Origin: Alphaproteobacteria bacterium
GTDB taxonomy: Bacteria > Pseudomonadota > Alphaproteobacteria > Rs-D84 > CACZYB01
Direction: 5' to 3'
Assembly: GCA_017938435.1 (NCBI GenBank)
Contig: JAGBBO010000014.1
Span: 1-49,766 of the forward strand
Length of the DNA stretch: 49,766 bases
A program made the translations under genes and the position numbers. Positions 34,174 to 42,199 of this stretch are shown one piece after another. The notes under the pieces were generated by a model. The model was not told where the DNA came from. It saw only the letters and a list, made by a program, of their open reading frames with translations, and searched no databases. Numbering within the stretch: the stretch's first letter is position 1; each line of letters begins with the position of its first letter.

Positions 34174-34202
34174 TTGATTTCCTAAGAAATCTATCCTATA
34201 AT
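34174..34202 (+). promoter_or_regulatory. Promoter of the HIT protein gene
   Basis: TTGATT (34174-34179), a 17-bp spacer and a perfect TATAAT (34197-34202) lie 42 nt before the ATG. Confidence 0.7.
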
Positions 34203-34244
34203 ATAAATTGAAAAAAAATAAAAATCAACTAAAAAGAGAAAAAA

Positions 34245-34601
34245 ATGACATATAATAAAGAAAATATATTTTTTAAAATCATAAATAACCAGGCTCCATC
34301 AACAAAAGTATACGAAAATGACAATGCTTTGGTAATTAAAAATTTATATCCAAAAGCTCCTTGTCATCTACTCGTTTTACCAAAGGGGGAATACGAATCT
34401 TATACACAATTTGGATTAACAGCCAATGAAAAAGAAAAAATTGACCTTATGGATGCTGTAAATTTTGTAATAAAGGAATATAAACTTGATGAAAAAGGTT
34501 ATCGTCTTGTTGTAAATACCGGAGATTACGGTGGACAATCAGTTCCACATTTTCACATTCATATTCTTGGTGGTGAAAAACTTGCTGACTTTGGATTATA
34601 G
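34245..34601 (+). CDS. HIT-family nucleotide-binding protein
   Basis: Histidine-triad proteins hydrolyse or transfer nucleotidyl groups, for example from AMP-amine conjugates. The 118 residues contain the triad motif PHFHIHILGG at the C-terminus and the upstream ALVIKNLYPKAPCHLLVLPK strand typical of HINT-type members. A weak AAGAG site precedes the ATG. The gene converges on the Smr protein gene, overlapping its end by 6 bases. Confidence 0.92.
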   Translation: MTYNKENIFFKIINNQAPSTKVYENDNALVIKNLYPKAPCHLLVLPKGEYESYTQFGLTANEKEKIDLMDAVNFVIKEYKLDEKGYRLVVNTGDYGGQSVPHFHIHILGGEKLADFGL

Positions 34602-35135
34602 TTTTTCAAACATCTTTTTTCTTAAAAGAATATAAAAGGCACCATCGCCACCATCAGCAATGTTTGCCTGTTTTACATATAAAATTTTATCCCGCACATT
34701 ATCAGAATTTAACCAGTGCGGGAAATTTTTTCTTATTACCCCAGTATTTTTTTCTGGATTCCCCTTTCCCGTCACAACAAGCAAGTTTCGATTCTCGCTA
34801 TCATAATTTTTATTTATAAAAGTGGAAAAAGTATTAAAAGCAACTTCCAAAGTTTTACCATGCAAATCAAGTTTTGCATCTATTATAAAATTTCCCTTTT
34901 TAATATTTTTTATAATACTTTTATCTACACGCGAAGCATCACCTATTGATAAATCAGATTCTATAATATGTCTTCGCTTTAAAATTTTTATATCATCAAC
35001 AGAAACAAATGAAACATCTATTTCTGATTTTTTCTTTCTTTGTGGAACAGGTTTTATTTCAACACCAAAAGACCTCTCTTTCTTTTTCAAAGGAGTCACT
35101 GTTTCAATAATTTCTTTCCACAAACTCTTATCCAT
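34596..35135 (-). CDS. Smr-domain protein
   Basis: Smr domains are small nucleic-acid-binding or nuclease modules. The 179 residues end in the domain: IDAKLDLHGKTLEVAFNTF (the DLHG motif), LLVVTGKGNPEKNTG (the TGKG motif) and IADGGDGAFYILLRK. A Lys-rich N-terminal region precedes it, as in the DUF proteobacterial group. I chose ATG 35135, with AGGG 8 nt upstream, because a longer frame would overlap the tRNA-Thr gene. It lies just downstream of that tRNA and the bactofilin gene on the same strand. Confidence 0.88.
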   Translation of the reverse strand: MDKSLWKEIIETVTPLKKKERSFGVEIKPVPQRKKKSEIDVSFVSVDDIKILKRRHIIESDLSIGDASRVDKSIIKNIKKGNFIIDAKLDLHGKTLEVAFNTFSTFINKNYDSENRNLLVVTGKGNPEKNTGVIRKNFPHWLNSDNVRDKILYVKQANIADGGDGAFYILLRKKMFEKL

Positions 35136-35183
35136 AAAATTTTCCCTATAAAAAGGGGAGGCAAAAATTCCTCCCTTAAATTT

Positions 35184-35259
35184 TGGTGCCATCTGCGGGA
35201 TTCAAACCCACGGCTTCCAAATTACGAATTTGGCACTCTATCACCTGAGTTAAGATGGC
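35184..35259 (-). tRNA. tRNA-Thr (anticodon CGT)
   Basis: The minus-strand sequence folds into a standard 76-nt cloverleaf including an encoded CCA. The acceptor stem is GCCATCT/AGATGGC, the D arm ACTC/GAGT, and the anticodon stem CCAAA/TTTGG with loop TTCGTAA, giving CGT (decodes ACG). The T stem is GTGGG/CCCGC. The T loop is TTTGAAT rather than the usual TTCRANY, so position 56 is U. It lies 3 nt after the bactofilin stop and may be cotranscribed. Confidence 0.93.
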
Positions 35260-35262
35260 AAT

Positions 35263-35706
35263 CTAGTCAAGTGCAGTTTTTGGTTTTGCACCATCAATAT
35301 TTTTAAGTGTTCCTTTTAAAACTCCACCTTTTTCAACAACCAAATTTGCATAATTTATTTTTCCTTTTATCACACCAGTTTCATAAACATAAAGGATTCC
35401 TGTGACTGTAAGTTCACCATCAAAAAGACCACTAATATGAGCTTCTTCAACTTCTGCATTACCAGTAAAACTTCCACCATAAACAATATCCAAATATTTT
35501 GCACCACTAAGGTTTGCTTCTAATGTTCCTTCAACAACCAAACTTTCACAAACATCAATCGCACCAGAAAGTTTTATATTTTTTCCAACAATAAGTTGTT
35601 TACCATCAGCCTTTGGCATAACAGTATGTCCCTTTGAAATACCGTTTGAATAAGATGATTTTGTTTTGGTTAAATTATCAAGAAGTTCCTTTTTATTTAT
35701 TTCCAT
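35263..35706 (-). CDS. Bactofilin
   Basis: Bactofilins are cytoskeletal proteins that polymerise through a right-handed beta-helix and shape cells or position envelope enzymes. The 147 residues show the core repeats: LIVGKNIKLSGAIDVCESLVVEG, LDIVYGGSFTGNAEVEEAHISGLFDGELTV and LYVYETGVIKGKINYANLVVEKGGVLKG. A short disordered tail lies at each end. AGGAG lies 7 nt before the ATG. tRNA-Thr follows after 3 nt. Confidence 0.93.
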   Translation of the reverse strand: MEINKKELLDNLTKTKSSYSNGISKGHTVMPKADGKQLIVGKNIKLSGAIDVCESLVVEGTLEANLSGAKYLDIVYGGSFTGNAEVEEAHISGLFDGELTVTGILYVYETGVIKGKINYANLVVEKGGVLKGTLKNIDGAKPKTALD

Positions 35707-35879
35707 TTTTTTCTCCTAAATTGAATAATATTAAAAATACTATAATCAAAATTTTTTTCAAAAGCAATTAAACAATAAAAAAAAGTTAAAAAATATTAAA
35801 AAAAATCTAGATTTTCAAAATTTATATGCTAATATGACCCTGTGAGATAGAAATTTAACTTAAATAAGGAGAGGTAAAA

Positions 35880-36347
35880 ATGACATCTAAACATGATTAT
35901 ATTCAAGAAGCTGCATACTTCATTTGGCTTAACCGCGGTAAACCAGAAGGTCAAGATTTGGAAATCTGGGACGAAGCAACAAAAATTTATGAATTAACTC
36001 AAGAAGTTTTAAAACCTATTGCAAAGAAAGAAGTAAAATCTACAAAGAAAGTTGCAAAAAAGGTTACAAAAAAAACAACTGCAAAAAAATCAGTAAAAGT
36101 TGTAAAAGCAGTTGCTCCTGTTGTTGCTCCAAAGGCAAAAAAAGTTGTATCTGCTAAAAAAGTAGTTGCAAAAAAGGCTCCTGCAAAAAAGGTTACTGTT
36201 AAACCTGCTCCGAAAAAAGCAACAAAAACAACAGTAAAACCTGTTGAAGTTGCAAAAATTATGCCTATGGTAAAAAAGGGAACTTCTGCTAAAAAAACAG
36301 TTGCTCCTAAAACAAAAATTAAAATTGTTGTTGGAAGAAAAAAATAA
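35880..36347 (+). CDS. DUF2934 protein with histone-H1-like basic tail
   Basis: The 155 residues have two parts. Residues 1-50 match DUF2934 (IQEAAYFIWLNRGKPEGQDLEIWDEA), a small helical domain. Residues 51-155 are almost entirely Lys, Ala, Val, Pro and Thr in KKxxKK and APKKA patterns, like histone H1 or chlamydial HctB. It is therefore likely to bind DNA or RNA, possibly as a nucleoid protein, with the DUF2934 part as partner-binding module. AAGGAG lies before the ATG and a strong terminator follows. A hydrophobic-looking frame exists antisense to the tail but is a compositional shadow. Confidence 0.8.
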   Translation: MTSKHDYIQEAAYFIWLNRGKPEGQDLEIWDEATKIYELTQEVLKPIAKKEVKSTKKVAKKVTKKTTAKKSVKVVKAVAPVVAPKAKKVVSAKKVVAKKAPAKKVTVKPAPKKATKTTVKPVEVAKIMPMVKKGTSAKKTVAPKTKIKIVVGRKK

Positions 36348-36382
36348 TTTTCCAACCACTTGCTTTATTTATGGTTAAATAA

Positions 36383-36418
36383 AAAATACAGGTTTGAAAA
36401 AATCTGTATTTTTTTTAT
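36383..36418 (+). terminator. Rho-independent terminator
   Basis: A long stem (AAAATACAG extended by GTTT, with one G-T pair) is closed by a GAAA loop and followed by a run of eight T starting near 36409. It ends the histone-like gene. Confidence 0.88.
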
Positions 36419-36426
36419 TTTTCCGC

Positions 36427-36455
36427 TTTACCGATTCAATTATTTATGTTATAAT
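36427..36455 (+). promoter_or_regulatory. Promoter of the 727-residue protein gene
   Basis: TTTACC (36427-36432), a 17-bp spacer and a perfect TATAAT (36450-36455) lie 25 nt before the GTG start. Confidence 0.6.
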
Positions 36456-36480
36456 AATCTGGAAAAAGAGGGAGTTATAG

Positions 36481-38664
36481 GTGATAAATAAAAAATATGG
36501 TCTAAGTGTAAGTATTTTAACAATCGCAATAATCTGCGGTTCTTTTACCTTACCTGCAACCTCTGCGACAAAGAAAAAAAAGAAATCAACTGTAACTACT
36601 GCATGTATTGCGTGCCTAAACGCATTTGATGCTGAATCTCTTCAATTTACAATAGATCCTGATAAATGTCCAAAACGCATTGCCAAATGTTACAAGGCAA
36701 ATCAAACAAATAAATGCGAAGGAATTATTGAGGAATGTATTCAATATAATTGTAAAACTGCTGGCTCTTGTGGGGATGAAGTTGGCAATCGTAATTTATT
36801 TGCTGGCTGTCTTAAGGCTGTAAATCAGGTTTTACCATATCAATGTGCAAGTTATATCGCCGGTTATGCCTCAAGTAAAGCTGAGGAAGTAAAGGCTCTT
36901 CAAACTGCACAGGAAAACGCCCTAAAACAAAAGGAAATTGATGCCCAAAATGCCGCTGCTGCTGCGGAAAAGGCAAAGGCTGCCGCTGAAGAAAAGGCTG
37001 CAAAACTTGCGGCTGACGCTGAAACTAAAAAGGCTCAAATTGCAGCAGATAACGAAATCAAACTTGCTCAAGAAAAGGCTAAACTTGAACAACAGGCTCG
37101 TGATGCCGAAATTGCTCGCCAGAAAAAAGAAGCCCAAGAAGCAAGAAATAACAAACCTAATGTTAAATACAATAACTTGCTAAATGATGTAAAACAAAGT
37201 ATTACTTCTGCAAAAAATTACACAACAAAGGCATATAATTTACTTGGTATTACAAAAACCGATGATAAACAAAGCAACGGTTCTGCTATATTCTTCCCAC
37301 CACAAATTATAGAAGTTCCTGGAATTATGGCATCAACTGATGCGAAAACTCGCTCCCTTGTAAATTCAAGTCGTTATAAATCTGAACAACGATTCGTTTG
37401 CACAAGGGATACAAAAGAAAACTTTATTAAAAATGAACTTAATAATGTTTATAACACTATCAAAAAATCCCGTGATAACCTTGCAAACGGCATTGCCGAT
37501 ATAGAGGCTGTAAATGCCGATGATGAAACAACGGATTCTATTTCTGAAACAAAGATTAACACTCTTTATCTAGCACAAAATAAATTAACTGAAATTATGG
37601 AAACGGTAGAGGGATACACTACCACACTTAAAACTTCATGTGAAACAAGATGTGCTGGTCTTTCATCATTCAACCCTGCAACAACAATGGCATCTTCATC
37701 AAAAATTGAATTTGATGAAAACGGAAATATTATTGAGGAAAAGAAAAAAGAAGATAACACTACTTATTCATGCAAGGACTTAAATAAAGATACAACTGCA
37801 CAAACTGGGTTCCCTGCATTTTTCACTGGTTCAAATTCCGGTATGTCAGATATGGTTGGCGGTATTGGTAAAAAAGTAGCCGAATTAACAAAACGCAATA
37901 CCGAAGCTGTTCTTTTCACAGATAAACTTCTTGATGAAACATTGATTGCTGTTCAAAGTGGTAAATTCGATGATTCTATGACTGATTATCCTGCTATTGA
38001 TAGTTGTGTTCAGTATATGGTTTTGGATATTGCAAGTTATACAAACTGTATTTCCAATGTATTGGGACAACAGTTGACAACACTTTCAAATAACAAATCA
38101 AATCAAAGCGTGATAAAGGAATTAAATTCAAGTATCAATACCGTATTGAAAACTATCCAAAGTCCAAATTATAAAGATAAACTTGCAAACATATCTGTTT
38201 ATTGTGATGGAAATTCATCATCAAGTGGACAATCATTATTTAATAGTGATAATACTATCGCTCCTATAACTGCCAGTCTTCATGACTTTAATGATTTCAA
38301 TACTTGTATTTTAAGTATCACAAATGCATTAAACGAAGCAAAGAAGGAAAAGAACGAAACTGGTAAATCTAACTTCTACATTACTAATGTTGGTGACAAT
38401 TATATATATGTAGATGGTCAAGGTTTGGACGCAACTTCTTTTGCAAAAGACAAGTTAGGTTGGTCAACTGCAAGCAATTGTAATATATCTATTGCAAACA
38501 GAAAAACTGAATATGATAGGATGAGTGGTGCTGTATATTCTCAAAGTTCTATAGATATTGATAACTCTGTCCTTTCATGTGATTGTTCAAAGGGTAAAAG
38601 TGCATGCCGCATACTTGATATAAATATGGGCAGATGCAGAAATATATGTGGTGGTGAAAAATAA
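36481..38664 (+). CDS. Exported cysteine-rich coiled-coil protein
   Basis: No family is recognised for this 727-residue protein. It starts at GTG 36481, with GAGGGAG 7 nt upstream. A signal peptide (about residues 1-29, ending PATSA) is followed by a Cys-dense N-terminal domain of about 12 Cys (TACIACLNAF, CPKRIAKCYK, EECIQYNCKTAGSCG). Residues about 138-225 form an Ala/Lys/Glu/Gln coiled coil with AEKAKAAAEEKAAK repeats. A mixed domain follows, and the C-terminus ends in a Cys cluster (CDCSKGKSACRIL, GRCRNICGG). It is a single-gene unit with its own promoter. The layout suggests an envelope-spanning or surface protein stabilised by disulfides. Confidence 0.8.
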   Translation: MINKKYGLSVSILTIAIICGSFTLPATSATKKKKKSTVTTACIACLNAFDAESLQFTIDPDKCPKRIAKCYKANQTNKCEGIIEECIQYNCKTAGSCGDEVGNRNLFAGCLKAVNQVLPYQCASYIAGYASSKAEEVKALQTAQENALKQKEIDAQNAAAAAEKAKAAAEEKAAKLAADAETKKAQIAADNEIKLAQEKAKLEQQARDAEIARQKKEAQEARNNKPNVKYNNLLNDVKQSITSAKNYTTKAYNLLGITKTDDKQSNGSAIFFPPQIIEVPGIMASTDAKTRSLVNSSRYKSEQRFVCTRDTKENFIKNELNNVYNTIKKSRDNLANGIADIEAVNADDETTDSISETKINTLYLAQNKLTEIMETVEGYTTTLKTSCETRCAGLSSFNPATTMASSSKIEFDENGNIIEEKKKEDNTTYSCKDLNKDTTAQTGFPAFFTGSNSGMSDMVGGIGKKVAELTKRNTEAVLFTDKLLDETLIAVQSGKFDDSMTDYPAIDSCVQYMVLDIASYTNCISNVLGQQLTTLSNNKSNQSVIKELNSSINTVLKTIQSPNYKDKLANISVYCDGNSSSSGQSLFNSDNTIAPITASLHDFNDFNTCILSITNALNEAKKEKNETGKSNFYITNVGDNYIYVDGQGLDATSFAKDKLGWSTASNCNISIANRKTEYDRMSGAVYSQSSIDIDNSVLSCDCSKGKSACRILDINMGRCRNICGGEK

Positions 38665-38714
38665 AACCATCAATCCGTCATTCTCTATCATTGTAAGAAC
38701 AAAAAACAAGGCAA

Positions 38715-38732
38715 GTGGACTTATTGCTCCAC
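38715..38732 (+). terminator. Hairpin after the 727-residue protein gene
   Basis: GTGGA (38715-38719) pairs with TCCAC (38728-38732) and is followed by a mixed T/A tract rather than a clean T-run. It is a weak terminator candidate. A near copy of the stem-loop occurs at 38839-38855. The 50 bases before it and about 100 after it hold no other recognisable feature. Confidence 0.4.
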
Positions 38733-38830
38733 GCGTTTTATTTATCTTGCAAAAATCAAAGTTCATTCGAATAAAAGAGATAAAAAAATTTCAAGATTTT
38801 AAGATAAGACCAAGCATTTCAAAGAAATAA

Positions 38831-38862
38831 AAAATCCAATGGACTAATGCTCCATGATTTTT
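38831..38862. terminator. Terminator between converging genes
   Basis: ATGGA (38839-38843) pairs with TCCAT (38851-38855), and the helix continues past a 2-base bulge through AAAATC/GATTTT. T-runs occur on both strands. It can end both the upstream plus-strand gene and the metG-dciA operon. The remaining 50 bases to the dciA stop show nothing recognisable. Confidence 0.7.
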
Positions 38863-38907
38863 TATTTACTGCAGAAATACGCAGGTATTAACTTAAAAGA
38901 TGAATTT

Positions 38908-39336
38908 TTAGTACTTAATTTTTACGGTTGCCACAGCCCTATACCCAAAATAAGTATTCACACGGTCAATAACCGTTGGAAATTGATATTGAATTATTGA
39001 TGAAAGGGAGGCATTTTTTATTTTCACATAAAGTGTTCCATTTTGCCTTTGTCCCATGGGAAACGAAAGTTTTACCGGCGAAATTTTCGCTGCTAAATCC
39101 GGCCCTGCAATTTTTTCCCAATCAGTCAAAATATCCGAATTGATAAAGCCATACTTTTTTCCAAACCCCTTTATCACATTCATAAGAGAATTGCCAATCT
39201 CGTTCGGACCATAAGGAAATCTTGCCGATTTTGGAGCAACTGGCTTTTCCAAATAATCCTCTGACATCTCATCAATGCCAAAGTTCTGCTTTGCCAAAAG
39301 TTCCTTTTCCCTACTTTTTTGCATTGTATTTTTCAT
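38908..39336 (-). CDS. dciA: DciA-like DUF721 protein
   Basis: DUF721/DciA proteins help load the replicative helicase DnaB in bacteria that lack DnaC or DnaI. The 142 residues contain SLMNVIKGFGKKYGF, LTDWEKIAGPDLAAKISPVKL and LYVKIKNASLSSIIQYQFPTVIDRVN, the family core. The ATG has GGAG 4 nt upstream and overlaps the end of metG by 26 bases. dnaB itself lies 3.6 kb upstream on the same strand. Family assignment is good; the helicase-loading role is from family knowledge. Confidence 0.85.
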   Translation of the reverse strand: MKNTMQKSREKELLAKQNFGIDEMSEDYLEKPVAPKSARFPYGPNEIGNSLMNVIKGFGKKYGFINSDILTDWEKIAGPDLAAKISPVKLSFPMGQRQNGTLYVKIKNASLSSIIQYQFPTVIDRVNTYFGYRAVATVKIKY

Positions 39337-40996
39337 TCAACTCCATAACTTTCTCAGGTGTAATTTTTGTAAATACACTTGATGGCACTTCAAATTCATG
39401 CCCTTTAGTAATAGAATTCATCTCCACCTCCACATCAAAAATCCAATCCCCAGATGTATGAAGTGCAGTCAAAATTTTCTCCGCAGTTTCTGGGATAACT
39501 GGCTTTGCAAGGACAAGGAAAATCCTCATCAAATTCATTGCAAATGCAAGTATTTCTCCGGATTTTTCAGCATCAGTTTTAAACACAGTCCACGGTGCCA
39601 TCTCGTCAATATAGGTATTACCCAAAACCCAAATTGCACGAAGCTCCGCCATAGCCTTTCTGAATTCCATTTGTGAAAGATAGTTGGTATAAGATTCAAT
39701 TCTGGTTTTAAGTTCAGCCTTAACCGCAATTTCTTTCTCGCTATTTGCGGGATTATGTTGCAATGTTGAACCAATTTTTGAATTGTAAAATTTCAAAACC
39801 CTAAGGACAAAATTTCCCAAAACATCATTCAAATCCTTGTTAATTTCCTCGGCAAATCTTTCGAATGTGAAATCAGTATCATCCGTTTCCGGAGCATTTT
39901 TGATAAGCCAATATCTCCAATAATCTGCTGGGAATTCAGCGATCGCACTATCGGCGAAAATTCCCCTACCTGCCGATTTTGAAAACTTTCCACCGTTAAA
40001 GTTAAGATAACTTAACCCTTTCAATGTATCCACTTTTTTATAATCCGGATTCGCACCAATAAGTGTTGCAGGGAACATTATCGAATGGAATGGAACATTA
40101 TCCTTTCCCATAAATTCAACATACTTTTCATCACCCGCACCACATGACTCAAGCCACCAATTTTTATATCCATCCCCAAGAAGTTCTTTTGTAATAGAAA
40201 TATAACCAATCGGTGCATCAAACCAAACATAAAAAACCTTGTCTTTCATATCAGGAAAAACATCCGTTGGAACAGGAATTCCCCACTTCAAATCACGAGT
40301 AATACATCTATCATCCAAACCTTCATCAAGCCATTTATTCGCAATTCCCAAGGTAAGTTTGTTCCACTTTCTTGTATTAACCCAATCGCGAACTTTATCA
40401 CTTAATTTCGAAAGTTTAAGGTAAAGATGTTTTGTCTTCCTAACCTCAAGATTCGTGCTACCACTAACCGAAGATCTTGGCTCAATCAAATCCTTTGGAT
40501 CCAAAACTTTGGTGCAATTTTCACACTGATCACCCCTTGCATTTATCGCACCACAGTATGGGCAAGTCCCCGTAATATATCTATCAGGCAAAAACATATT
40601 ATCATCTATTGAAAAAACCTGCTCTACTTCGCGTTCTTCTATATATCCATTTTTTGCAAGCTCCCTTGCAATCTGTTGAGAAAGTTCAGTATTTTCCTGT
40701 GCCGAAGTTCTTCCAAAATAATCAAATGAAAGATTAAACTTTTTATAAATATCCTTGTGAAGATTATGATATTTTGTTGTATATTCCAAAACATCAATCC
40801 CCTCCTTTTTCGCACCAAGCTCGGATGGCGTTCCATGTTCATCAGTCCCACCAATATAAAGAACTTCATTACCAACAAGTCGGTTAAACCTTGCATACAC
40901 ATCACTTGGCAATAAACATCCAGCCAAATGTCCCAAATGAGGAAGACCATTAACATAAGGAAGAGCACAAGTCACAAGAATTTTTTCTTTTTTCAT
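39311..40996 (-). CDS. metG: Methionine-tRNA ligase
   Basis: This enzyme charges tRNA(Met). The 561 residues show the HIGH-type motif HLGHLAG (residues 20-26), GTDEHGTPSEL, the zinc knuckle CPYCGA plus CENC (residues about 145-163) and the KMSKS-type loop KFSKSAGRG. The anticodon-binding helical domain follows. There is no C-terminal tRNA-binding EMAP domain. The length fits the short MetG class. AGGA lies 6 nt before the ATG. It overlaps dciA downstream and has its own promoter. Confidence 0.96.
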   Translation of the reverse strand: MKKEKILVTCALPYVNGLPHLGHLAGCLLPSDVYARFNRLVGNEVLYIGGTDEHGTPSELGAKKEGIDVLEYTTKYHNLHKDIYKKFNLSFDYFGRTSAQENTELSQQIARELAKNGYIEEREVEQVFSIDDNMFLPDRYITGTCPYCGAINARGDQCENCTKVLDPKDLIEPRSSVSGSTNLEVRKTKHLYLKLSKLSDKVRDWVNTRKWNKLTLGIANKWLDEGLDDRCITRDLKWGIPVPTDVFPDMKDKVFYVWFDAPIGYISITKELLGDGYKNWWLESCGAGDEKYVEFMGKDNVPFHSIMFPATLIGANPDYKKVDTLKGLSYLNFNGGKFSKSAGRGIFADSAIAEFPADYWRYWLIKNAPETDDTDFTFERFAEEINKDLNDVLGNFVLRVLKFYNSKIGSTLQHNPANSEKEIAVKAELKTRIESYTNYLSQMEFRKAMAELRAIWVLGNTYIDEMAPWTVFKTDAEKSGEILAFAMNLMRIFLVLAKPVIPETAEKILTALHTSGDWIFDVEVEMNSITKGHEFEVPSSVFTKITPEKVMELNEKYNAKK

Positions 40997-41029
40997 TTCA
41001 AGTCCTACTATAAAATTATTATTAACAGT

Positions 41030-41058
41030 ATTGTATAAAATTTGAAGATATAATGCAA
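41030..41058 (-). promoter_or_regulatory. Promoter of metG
   Basis: On the minus strand TTGCAT (41053-41058), a 17-bp spacer and TACAAT (41030-41035) lie 33 nt before the ATG, just behind the hemW stop. Confidence 0.6.
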
Positions 41059-41065
41059 GAAAGAT

Positions 41066-42199
41066 TTACTTAATTATCTCCCTAATTATTGCATCAAGCA
41101 AAGTCCGCCCCTTCACACTTGTTCTAACAGACGATTCGCATAAAATAAGGAACTTTTTTTTCACCATATTTTGAAATTTTTGCACATCAACCATATCAAA
41201 AAAATCCACACCAGAATTTTGCTTAAATTCATTAAACTTTATTCCATTATTTTTTCTTAATCCCATAATAAGCATTTCTTCGGCACGCTTCTTTTTTGAT
41301 AAAGGTTTAATTGGCAAAATTTCACCATCAATATTTTTTTTCCACTCATCAATATTCTTTGGGTTTTCAGAAATAAAATGCTTTGCCCCATCAAAGATTC
41401 TACCCGATGCAGAAACACCAATACCTATATAATCACCACCATTCCAATAATTCAAATTATGCCTACTTTCAAAACCTTTTTTTGCATAGTTTGAAATTTC
41501 ATATTGTGGAAATTTATCCCGCAAAAAATGATTAGTCCATTCATACATTTTTTTTGCAACGGATTCGGAAATTGGTTTAATTTTACCATTTTTAACCCAC
41601 AACCAAAGTGGAGTTTTTGGTTCTATAATAAGTTCATAAAGTGACAAATGTTTCACATCCAACTTTGTAATTTTTTCCAAATTTTTTTGCCATTTTTCCA
41701 AAGATTGATTTGGCAAAGCATAAATAAAATCACAATTTATATTTTCAAAATATTTTTTTGCCGATTCGATACACTCCACTGCATCATCCGAACTGTGAAT
41801 GCGTCCCAAAAATCTAAGTTCATCATCATCAAACGATTGCACCCCTATCGAAAGCCTATTTATCCCTACCTTGTAAAACTCAGATAATTTTTTATCACTC
41901 ACTGTCTTTGGATTAACTTCTAATGTAATTTCCACATCATCATCCACATCATAAAGACGATAAATTTTCTCAATAATTGCCTCAATTACATTTGATGGCA
42001 AAAGTGAAGGTGTCCCACCACCAAAATAAATCGATGAAATTTTTTTTCTACCAAATTTTTGTTGATAAAGTTCTATTTCCTTTAAATAATATTCCATCAA
42101 ATCCGGAACATTTTCTCCACACGGAAAACTTACAAAATCACAATAATTGCATTTTCTAAGACAATACGGGAAATGTATATAAATACTATTTTTTCTCAT
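41066..42199 (-). CDS. hemW: HemW-like radical SAM protein (coproporphyrinogen oxidase-like)
   Basis: HemW binds heme and is thought to act as a heme chaperone. The 377 residues open with the radical-SAM cluster motif CLRKCNYC (CxxxCxxC) in IHFPYCLRKCNYCDF, then IYFGGGTPSLLP and INRLSIGVQSFDD. Coproporphyrinogen oxidase HemN is longer and has a different N-terminus. ATG 42199 is used, overlapping the end of rdgB by 14 bases with only a weak GAAAG site. It is third in dnaB-rdgB-hemW, and rdgB-hemW adjacency is common in proteobacteria. Confidence 0.92.
   Translation of the reverse strand: MRKNSIYIHFPYCLRKCNYCDFVSFPCGENVPDLMEYYLKEIELYQQKFGRKKISSIYFGGGTPSLLPSNVIEAIIEKIYRLYDVDDDVEITLEVNPKTVSDKKLSEFYKVGINRLSIGVQSFDDDELRFLGRIHSSDDAVECIESAKKYFENINCDFIYALPNQSLEKWQKNLEKITKLDVKHLSLYELIIEPKTPLWLWVKNGKIKPISESVAKKMYEWTNHFLRDKFPQYEISNYAKKGFESRHNLNYWNGGDYIGIGVSASGRIFDGAKHFISENPKNIDEWKKNIDGEILPIKPLSKKKRAEEMLIMGLRKNNGIKFNEFKQNSGVDFFDMVDVQKFQNMVKKKFLILCESSVRTSVKGRTLLDAIIREIIK

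Noticed and set aside
35136-35192. Longer N-terminus for the Smr protein
   Set aside because: It would overlap the tRNA-Thr gene; ATG 35135 has its own ribosome-binding site.
35999-36355. Hydrophobic, Phe/Thr-rich open frame antisense to the histone-like gene
   Set aside because: It is the mirror of a Lys/Ala-rich coding repeat (AAA/GCA codons read as TTT/TGC). It has no ribosome-binding site, and the plus-strand gene has a recognisable DUF2934 domain.
38648-38830. Short plus-strand frame overlapping the end of the 727-residue protein gene
   Set aside because: It begins inside the upstream gene, has a composition like the intergenic AT-rich DNA, and spans a hairpin. No domain or ribosome-binding site supports it.
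39960-40010. KFSKS instead of KMSKS in MetG
   Set aside because: Variation at this position is common in this class of methionyl-tRNA synthetases and the rest of the loop is intact.
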